Positions 56,177-64,000 of a DNA stretch of 64,000 nucleotides are shown here, piece by piece. Origin of the DNA: Crotalaria pallida (Eukaryota; Streptophyta; Magnoliopsida; Fabales; Fabaceae). The first letter of the stretch is position 1, and each line of letters starts with the position of its first letter. The DNA is taken from the NCBI GenBank assembly GCA_037953625.1, contig CM075650.1, positions 8,806,501 to 8,870,500 on the forward strand, written 5' to 3'. Under the pieces are notes generated by a model. The model made no database searches. It had not been told where the DNA came from and saw nothing but the letters and a program-made list of their open reading frames with translations. The translations under genes were made by a program, and so were the position numbers.

Positions 56177-57466
56177 CTAGCTCTTACCCCGTGCAATGCA
56201 CGGGTTGTTGATATTGAATTTTTTTATATTAAATATTTTAAATTAAAGATTATAATTATTTTCATTATAAAGTAAAGATTATTATTAAACAATAACAAAA
56301 ATAATTATAAAAAAAAATTATTCAATATATTTTATTATGATAAATAAAAAATTATTATTATTATTTTGATTTTTTTTATTTGATGATATTATGAGAATAA
56401 TTAATGATAAATCATAATATCCCTTATTTCATTGGACATGAATTCATTGGAAGATAATGACAGTTCGTTTTTTAATATTATTATATTTATTTATGTATAA
56501 ATCAATATTAAATTTATGTATTCCTTATTTAGTTGATCGATAATTAGCATGTTTTATTAATTAGAGTGAAATTAAAGTTAAACTTTTTTATTTTTATCCT
56601 GTGGAATGCACGGATTATTAATATTTAATAAATATTTTAAAGTAAAGATTATTATTAAACAACAATAAAAAATGAGTTCGTTGAAAAATTTTGTACTTCC
56701 TTATATAAATAAAAAATAAAATTTTTTATTTGAGATTTTCCTTATCTATTCAATAGATAAATTAACATTTTTTTTACATGATTATTAACTTTATTAAGAT
56801 GAATCAAAAGTAAATTAGAATTAGATATTCCTTATTTATTTAATTGATAAATTAATATTTTTATATGATTATCAAATTTATTATGATAATTAAAAACAAA
56901 TCAGAATTAAATTTTTTGATCTTTTTTGTTTAATGGTATTATGAGAAAATTTAAGAATAAATTGGAATATACACTATTTCATAGAACATGAAAACGACAT
57001 TGAAATTTTGATTTTTGACTATCTTGGTTAACATATTGCACTTTATTATGAATATAATATTGGCTCTTTTTTTATATATATTTAATATTATATTAGTCAA
57101 TGTATAGATGGGTATTAAATTAATGTATTCCTTATTTAGTTGATCGATGAATTAACACGTTTTATCATGATATTATGATTAATTATTAGAGTGAAATAAA
57201 AATAAATTTTTTTATATTTTTTTGTTTGATGGTATTATGAGTAGATTTAAAGATAAATCAAAATATTTTCTATTGCATAAGACATGATAATTTAGCATAT
57301 TTTAAATATAATTATCACATCTAATATGAAAAATTATATATAATTAAACCAAAATTATTCATTCTGATTTTTTTTATTGGATAATATTATAAAATACTTC
57401 TTAAATTTATTTGATGGATAAATTAATATTTTTTTACCTTTATTATTTTTTTAATATAATTATCAC

Positions 57467-57502
<36 letters not shown>

Positions 57503-58374
57503 TATTTAAATGTTTTGATCTTTTTCATCATTTATCTTATCTCATGACAAAAACGGAAAAAAAATCATAAATAAATCGAAAAACATTGTTTCTTCAAACA
57601 GGCAAAAGACTCACAAAAATTATTTCTCTCCGAAATACGATCAGGGTATTTCTTCTTAATCTTAGAAGTTTTAGCCCTTCTCTTATTTGAAAAGAGAAAA
57701 GGATCAATTATTTGCATATTCTTTCAACAAAGAATAATCAAACTAAGTATGTATAACAACTTACCAAGGTCATACTCTTGTTTGAAGTAACTCATTGATG
57801 TCATTCTTCTTGAAATTAGCATTAAGCAAAAGTCAATTAAAAGTATAACAAAATATGCATCATCTAATAAGTAATTCATCAAACACTCAAAAATCAAAAT
57901 TAAGAGCTTTAAGTAGAGGAATGAGGGAAAAAATAAAAATAAAAGAAAGAATTTGGAGAAGAGAATTCTTAGAATCAGATAGAACTTTAAAAATTGAATG
58001 AGAGAGCCTATTATATATATATATATATATATATAGTGATTTTTTTAATATTTTTTAAATATTTTTGTTGAGGATAATGTTTTGTTCAACAAAATGAGGA
58101 TAATGATTTCACATACAGATAGTGATTATATAAATTTAAATAATTAATTTAATTTCAAATTATAATTTTGGTTAGAGATAATGTTATTTACCTACAAGCA
58201 TATAATGATTAAATAAATTTAAATAATTTATTTAATTTTAAATTGTAATTTTGATTATCCACCTACAAATTCTCTAGTGCGAGGAAAACTTCACGGGACA
58301 AACGTGGTGTCTCGAAAATTTCTCCGGCAAACGTGATACCTCGAAAAAGGATCCTTTTATATATAGATAGTAGA
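56177..58374 (-). mobile_element. Helitron A, non-autonomous, with ATG8 fragment (2198 bp)
   Basis: On the minus strand it begins TCTACTATCTATATATAAAA at 58374, preceded by A, and ends with the hairpin CCCGTGCATTGCACGGG, GTAAGAGCTAG, followed by T at 56176. No Rep/helicase ORF is present, so it is non-autonomous. A second, decayed 3' terminus (CCTGTGGAATGCACGG) is near 56597-56612, suggesting that one Helitron sits in another or that the end was duplicated. It carries a fragment of ATG8 in its own orientation. Confidence 0.88.
57625..57804 (-). pseudogene. ATG8 (autophagy ubiquitin-like protein) fragment in Helitron A
   Basis: The minus strand has an exon-like piece at 57765-57804 encoding MTSMSYFKQEYDL and ending in a GTAAG donor. 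After about 80 bp comes a second piece (about 57631-57681) encoding RRAKTSKIKKKYPDRI. Both resemble the N-terminal helices and the start of the ubiquitin fold of ATG8 (SFKQEHDLEKRRAEAARIRE-type beginning). A small deletion at the splice junction breaks the frame and the C-terminal half is missing, so it is non-functional. ATG8 normally becomes lipid-linked on autophagosomes. Confidence 0.75.
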
Positions 58375-58822
58375 TTTAATTATGATTAATAAGAATAAAT
58401 GTGATAATCATATTTTTTAAAAAAAAAAACTAATTGTAAAAAGAAATACTATATCCATCATATAAATATAAGATTTATCTCATAATAACATCAAACAAAA
58501 AAATCATAATTTTTAATTCTGATTTAATTTTGATTTATCATAATAAAGTTGATAATCATATTTAAAAATGTCCATTTATCCATAAAATAAATAAGAATAT
58601 ATGAGAAAGTACAAAATTTACCAACAAGGTCATTTAGATTAATTTTTTTAAGTGTATGGTTTGGTTTGAACTCCTACATTTTTATATAATTATTTTTTGT
58701 TGTTGTTTAATAATAATCTTTACTTTATAATAAAAATAACAATAATATTTTAATTTAAAATATTTAAAATAAAAAAAAATTAAAATATCAAGAATCTGTG
58801 CATTGCACGGGGTAAGAGCTAG
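58375..58822 (+). mobile_element. Helitron 3' terminus on the plus strand
   Basis: Ends TGTGCATTGCACGGGGTAAG, AGCTAG and T at 58823. It parallels 33170-33507. The 5' terminus of this copy is not identifiable; it abuts the 5' tip of Helitron A. The same tip-to-tail arrangement is seen at 32922-33507. Confidence 0.75.
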
Positions 58823-60222
58823 TTTCGATATATCGTATTTGTCCAAGATTCTACTTTTCCTTTCATGTAATCATTTAAAGACTTTTTTTCTTCAAATATT
58901 AAAATGTTAATTGCCTTATTTAAATTAAATCCATGTGTTTTTACTAAATCTTATGGGGTATTTTATTAGCGCCTAGAACTTTGTTACTAACACCCGTTTA
59001 TAATTTTTTTAATAACATTTTCTAAAATAACCTTGGCTTCAAAAACTAAAATTTTAATCCTTATTATTTTTTCTATAACTTACTCACGTGCTTGTACATA
59101 TTCCAAATCCCTGAACAATCTCTTTTTCAATTTACGAACACTCAATCAACTTTCTTATTTTCACACTATTCACTTTACAACACCGACATTGTAGTATCTA
59201 CCCAGACTTCAAACTTCATATCATAATATACTCTTTGCCATATTTATTCTTTAATTATATTTGAGATAATGATCAATTCACACCAATCCATAGTTCATAA
59301 TGCACAATTGTGCCACCCTTTTCAAAGCAATTTTCATCGATGAAATGAAAATACCAATCCATAGCTTTAATTTCAAATCACTCTTTAGAAATTTTTCAAC
59401 TCTATCACTCTTTAGATGATGGGGATCAAATTTAATAAATATATTACATGAACAAAAATTATTCCTTAAAAAATTCGAAATAAACTTAAGAACAAAAGCA
59501 CACATAAATTCAATGGAATTAATGGAGGAATATGAGGTTTGTCATCTTCAAAGCAATCACACCCTAAAAGCAAAAGAAATAAGAACCACATAATAAAGTA
59601 TATTATATTGTGAACCACTTATACTTTGTAAGATTGATGAATAGAAACTTGAATAGGAGATGGGGGAAGGAGAGGGAGGGAAATAAGCGAGAAGATGAAT
59701 GATTTTTTATTTTTTTTGGTAATAGAAGACAAAAAGTGTTTGGTCATCTCTTCTTTTGTTTGGATTGATAGAAAAACGAAGGAGATAAATATATATTTTT
59801 TAAATTAACAAAACTACTATTGAGATTAATGTCGAGTCTAAATATGAATTATTTAAAATAGACAATAGACATAATGGTCTTAATAAAATGGTCCTCTCCA
59901 TTTGTCTTTTCACTTTGGGTAAATTTTTCTTAGACATGGAAATCATAAATACCTTTTTTTCCTATGACATTTTCCCTTTACCAATAACCTTGCTTTGTTT
60001 TGTAAAAACTTTCTCCTCCCAATTTTTTATTCCCAAACTTTCTTAAACTTAAATCAGTATTAAGGACCATACACATGCTTATTTCAACCTTATTCCACTA
60101 TTTACTGGTCAAATATATCATAATTAATATTTGATCCCACAAAGTTTAAAAGATCTATGCAAATAAACCCCTCGCGCTTATTATTATATGGTTATGACTT
60201 ATGACCCCTATAATAAAAGAAC
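58823..60222. other. AT-rich intergenic stretch, nothing recognised
   Basis: Only short ORFs (for example 59278-59505 minus) with no family resemblance. No repeats of note. Confidence 0.7.
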
Positions 60223-60837
60223 GAGTAAATTGTCACTTTGGTCCCTGAATTTACACAGTACTTTCACTTTAGTCCCTGAAATTAGCTAAAATGTTTTTTG
60301 GTCCCTGACTTTGTAAAAAGTCATTCACATTAGTCTCTTCCCTAACCCCCATCAACAAACGCTAATGGAGTGATAAGGTGACTGACTGGGGATCTTAAAC
60401 AACGTCGTTTTTCCGTCCCCGTGCATTTAAAACGGAGTAAACTGTTACGTTAGTCCCATCAGCTGCACCAATGCCATATTCAGTTGCATCAGTCCCATGT
60501 TCAGCTGCATCGTCCCATGTTTTGAAGTGTGCATATTGTGAAGTGTTCAACTTCAAAACATGGGACTGGTGCAACTGAACATAGCGTTGATGCAGCCAAT
60601 AGGACTAATGAGACAGTTTACTCCATTATGAGTGCCACGAGAACGCAAAAACGACGTCGTTTAAGGCCCCAAGTCAGACACGTCATCACTCCATTAACGT
60701 CTGATGACGGAGGTTAGAGGCAGGGACTAACGTGAATGACTTTTTACGAAGTCAGGGACCTAAGAGCATTTTTGTTAATTTCAGGGACTAAAGTGAAAGT
60801 GTTGTGTAAATTCAGGGACCAAAATGACAATTTACTC
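60223..60837. mobile_element. MULE-type MITE (615 bp) with internal inverted repeat
   Basis: The ends GAGTAAATTGTC and GACAATTTACTC are inverted repeats extending through GGTCCCTGAATTTACAC. They are flanked by ATAAAAGAAC (60213-60222) and ATAAAAAAAC (60838-60847), a 10 bp duplication with one change. Inside, a second inverted repeat starts GGAGTAAACTG near 60436 and ends CAGTTTACTCC near 60625, pairing around a centre near 60530. This looks like a MITE within a MITE. An ORF at 60529-60717 is made of the repeat. Confidence 0.85.
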
Positions 60838-61192
60838 ATAAAAAAACTATAAAACCAACTAGCTTTTTCAAAATTTAATCAAGGCTCTCAAGGAATTCCA
60901 ATTCTTATTCATATTAGAAACAAAGCATTAAGAAATCATGCAAGTTATTGAATAGGGTCACTTGTGTCTCACTTCAACCTCCGAGTGTTTGAGGGTTAAG
61001 ATATTCCTTCAAATCATTCAAGAGGTAGTGTTAGCATATGTTTGATCATAAATCAATTTATTGATTGATCAAACTCAAAAGATCTTTAGTAGATTGTAAT
61101 AAGTCCATGAGAAAGTTGTCAAGTGGGAAATAACAAAGGAAAGGATGTGAATATGCTAATTAACAACATATGATAACATTTCTAGCTAAGAT

Positions 61193-61554
61193 GAGTAATA
61201 TGTTATATTGGTTGCTGATTTCGTGGACATCGGTCAAATTAGTCCCTAAGATTATCGAAATTCCAAATGAGTCTCTGAGATAGGAATATGTTAGTCTTAT
61301 TAGTGTTTGACGTTAATGGTCCATAAAGTCATTGATTAATTTGACTGGTTTCGACAATCTCAATAACTAATTTGACTGATACTTAACAGTCTTTTTTTTT
61401 TGCCAAAACTTTAAGGAGCACTAACAGTCATTAGCGTCAAAGACTTATATGACTGATTTATTTCTATCTCAGGGACCAATTTAAAATTTCGAAAATCTGA
61501 AGAACTAAATTGATCGATGCCTACAAAATTAAAGACTAATTTAAAATATTACTT
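61193..61554. mobile_element. Degenerate MULE-type MITE
   Basis: Begins GAGTAATATGTTATATTGG and ends with AAATATTACTT, a decayed copy of the family at 35968-36244, with TTAGTCCCTAA and TCAGGGACCAA phrases inside. The flanking duplication is no longer clear. Confidence 0.7.
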
Positions 61555-61724
61555 ATTTCAAAATATAGTACCAAAGAATCTTCATAAGGCTAACAAATGG
61601 GCAACTAAGTGATAAATTATTTATTAAATGTCGAGGCAGGAAAATTCACTCATTAGTGCCTTAATCATTTTAACATGCAAACAATTAGCAATTTTAAAAT
61701 GATCAAATGTCAAGATTTAGAATA

Positions 61725-61850
61725 CATGGTAAGTGGGTGTAGCCCACATGGTCATGTACCAAGTCTAAGGCTTGGGAGCTGGAAGTACCAAATTTGATCA
61801 TAGGCACCATCATTTGGTGGGTTTAAATCCCCTTCTCTTATCCCCATAAA
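61725..61850 (+). repeat. SINE-like segment
   Basis: TGTAGCCCACATGG resembles box A and GGTTTAAATCC is a near match to box B, about 75-80 bases apart. This is followed by a T/C-rich end and an A-run (61850-61857). It suggests a decayed tRNA-derived SINE. Confidence 0.4.
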
Positions 61851-62447
61851 AAAAATACTTTGCCTATCTAACAAAAAATTTTAGAATACATAACAAAAAA
61901 CATAGAAATACCACCTACGAGAACTTAAAGAGGAGAATATGTCATAAAACACTCTTAGAAGGACCAAAAATAAAGGCTAAGACCTAGAAGGCTCAAGTAA
62001 CAAGACAAATGAAATCCAAATAATAAATAATGGGTTGTTGTTATGGGTGTTACACGCAGCCACGCTTAGTAGCCCAACTTCTAACATATACAAGTTTAGT
62101 TTGTTTTTAAAATAAATTAAAGTAAGGTTTTGCCACCTCATTTTAATTAGATTTTACACACCTCACTTATTAAGTTATTTTCAAAATTACCCGTGATAAA
62201 AAAATTAATATTTTCTTATTTCTTCATCGTCACCTTCACTTCACCTTTTTCTTTTTCTCATATTCACACACTTCACTCTCACTCGGAGAAGATAAAAAAA
62301 CAACTCCCTCATTTTCAACACTAAACACTCCCTTCTTCATCCCTACATAACTCCCTTCGTGTTTTGGGTACTCCCTCTTTCTGTGATTACTCCCTCAATG
62401 TTGATTGTGTTGTTCTGCGATTACTTCCTCCGTTTTGGTTGTGTTGA

Positions 62448-62840
62448 CAGTGGCGGAGTTTTTAGGGAGCAGGTGGGAGCACCCCCTCAAATTTTGAAAT
62501 TGAATATACATGTATATTAGTAGCACCCATTGATAATGCTACTCTACTCGTTGCAGTGGTATTGTGCTTGATATTATTTCAGGAGGTCGTTAGTTCGATT
62601 CTAGTCGTGGTTGTTTTTTACCATTTCTCTTTTTTCATTGCAATTTTCCGTCATGAAGATAAAAAATATGAGAAAATGTTGGGGGTTCGGTTGGAATCCA
62701 ACTTAGGATCCTTGAGTGCTTTAAAAGTCAACATACCACTATGCTAGAATATTTTTACTTGTCATAAATGTAATGTTTTATGTATAAATATCAATACAAT
62801 TTGTTGTACCCTCTGACATTTTTTTCAAGCTTCGCCACTG
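62448..62840. mobile_element. Non-autonomous hAT element (393 bp) in the Pack-MULE arm
   Basis: Ends CAGTGGCGGAG and CTTCGCCACTG, flanked by the 8 bp duplication TGTGTTGA (62440-62447 and 62841-62848), as expected for hAT. Its interior contains a tRNA-like stretch (about 62549-62605) with GTGGTATTGTGCTTG and AGTTCGATTCTAG. Confidence 0.88.
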
Positions 62841-62994
62841 TGTGTTGACTACCTAAGTGAAAATTATTATTATCACTTTAATCGCCACTGGTATAAGTAC
62901 TATATCATAGATTTGATCCTCTATCTATATATACCAACATTTTGTTCATCGTTATTATATTCCATTGGCTAATTCTTTCATGAATTTGGAACAA

Positions 62995-63096
62995 CACTTT
63001 GATGGTGCTATTGGTGACATTGCTATCATCACAAATCGGACAAGGATTATTGATTTTACTCCGTCATATGATGCATCTGGACTTGTTGTGGCCCCT
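62995..63096 (+). pseudogene. Glutamate receptor-like (GLR) fragment inside the Pack-MULE
   Basis: Encodes FDGAIGDIAIITNRTRIIDF followed by TPSYDASGLVV, a conserved stretch of the ligand-binding region of plant GLR channels. Only about 34 codons match. The ORF around it (62965-63294) then runs into the transposon's right arm and is not a real extension. The rest of the channel, including its membrane segments, is absent. Confidence 0.85.
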
Positions 63097-63408
63097 TATT
63101 TTCACTTAGGTAGTCAACACAACCAACACGAAGGGAGTATCGCAGAAGGAGAGAGTACCCAGAACATGGAGGGGGTTGTGTTGGGAAGAAAGAGAGAGTG
63201 TTTAGTGTTGAGAATGAGGGACAAAGTTGTTTTTTTTATCTTCTTTGAAGGGAGCAAGGTGTGTGAATATGGGAAAAAGAAGAAGGTGATGTGAAAAGGA
63301 TATTAGAGAAATAATAAAATATTAATTTTTTTTATCAAGGTTAATTTTAAAAATAAATTAATGAATGGGGTGCGTAAAGCCTAGAGTGGAGTGACAAAAG
63401 CCTCACTC

Positions 63409-64000
63409 AATAAATTATTGTATCGTCATACAGGGGATGCACTTTGAGTTGCACACATTGGCCCAAGTGTATTCAATAATATTGGAACACTACACTTTTG
63501 ACTTACATGGGGGTTATATGTCTGCTGGCAGTAGGTAGAATATGAGCTATATACTCTTATTTTTTTTGGACAGGTACTGAACAGTTTGGACATGTAGTGG
63601 TTATGTACACAACAATATCAAATCAATATATATGCCCAGTTACAATCTCTTCTAGTCGTGGTTTACTGTTCCTTTTTTTTTTCTTTCTATTTTTGTTGTT
63701 TTGTTTAATCATTGCAAAACAGGGTACAAAACCAAAGGAAAATAACTCATTGACCAAACTTCATTTTCATTCAATCAATGAAACCATACAATTACATTTC
63801 ATTTCATTACATCACATCCCATTTCTTCTTTCTTTTATGCATTCACTAAACATTACCATAACAATTATATTTCATGATGCAAAATAAAGTCACACTCAAA
63901 CACATGAAAAAGGCTATCATCCAAGTTTGAGACTTTTTTCTTTCATTTGTTAATTTTTGCTTCAGCTTCATATGTTTCTTCTTCATTTCATCTTCTTTCA
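63409..64000. other. AT-rich flank, nothing recognised
   Basis: No gene or repeat I can support; the ORF at 63597-63887 is low-complexity and without family resemblance. Confidence 0.7.

Larger units (their letters stand above)
62120..63408 (+). mobile_element. Pack-MULE with long inverted arms and a GLR fragment
   Basis: Inverted arms of about 310-340 bp (62120-62447 plus 62849-62863, and 63098-63408) face each other. They pair from their tips (AGTAAGGTTTTGCCAC against, inverted, GAGTGAGGCTTTTGTCAC) to the inner CTACCTAAGTGAAAAT. The 9 bp duplication AATAAATTA flanks them (62111-62119 and 63409-63417). The centre holds a glutamate-receptor-like fragment. No transposase is present. The left arm is interrupted by an hAT element. 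Confidence 0.88.

Noticed and set aside
62965..63294. 109-codon plus-strand ORF as a functional receptor-like gene
   Set aside because: Only about 34 codons match GLR; the rest is the transposon's inverted arm.

Overview
The window looks like plant nuclear DNA, most likely a legume or another eudicot. It is AT-rich and gene-poor, with spliced gene fragments and plant-type transposons: Sirevirus-like Copia, Tekay-like and Tat-like Ty3/gypsy, CACTA, Helitron, MULE and hAT elements. The legume assignment is a guess from the style of the repeats. I see no rRNA gene, no convincing functional tRNA gene, no CRISPR array and no bacterial operon.

Positions 1-32921 are a nest of four LTR retrotransposons. 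The outermost is a Tat-like Ty3/gypsy element on the minus strand whose far LTR runs off the left edge. Its left LTR is split by a plus-strand Sirevirus-like Copia element (139-24654, target duplication GAGTC). Inside that Copia element sit a minus-strand Tekay-like chromovirus (2493-14289, target duplication ATGAA, in the gag gene) and a coding-free LTR element (16302-21029, target duplication ATCAT). None of the four has an intact coding set. The Copia element has gag but no pol. The Tekay gag-pol has two nonsense codons. The Tat element keeps gag, protease and scraps of RNase H and integrase, and carries a separate intron-containing gene on the opposite strand (25586-27904).

Positions 32922-44167 are AT-rich Helitron debris holding a 9.2 kb non-autonomous CACTA transposon (33796-43011, target duplication ATA). 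The CACTA element carries a piece of an aspartic proteinase gene, a MITE and a 2.7 kb solo LTR.

Positions 44168-56176 contain the only gene I judge intact: an intronless STOP1-like C2H2 zinc-finger gene (53926-55185, minus strand). Left of it lie fragments of at least five unrelated genes, nearly all on the minus strand: two pieces of STOP1-like copies, beta-galactosidase, DXS, an AGL17/ANR1-type MADS-box gene and a DUF936-family pseudogene.

Positions 56177-63408 hold a 2.2 kb Helitron with an ATG8 fragment, two or three MULE-type MITEs, a SINE-like stretch, and a Pack-MULE (62120-63408) that carries a glutamate-receptor-like fragment and has an hAT element in one arm.

The most striking pattern is a shared LTR architecture. 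The Copia LTRs carry seven pairs of a palindrome with core AATCGATT at 21-22 bp spacing. The Tekay LTRs carry seven pairs of ACTCGAGT at 19-20 bp spacing, and the solo LTR has six more such pairs. Downstream of the antisense gene is an array of about nine hairpins whose arms change in compensating ways.
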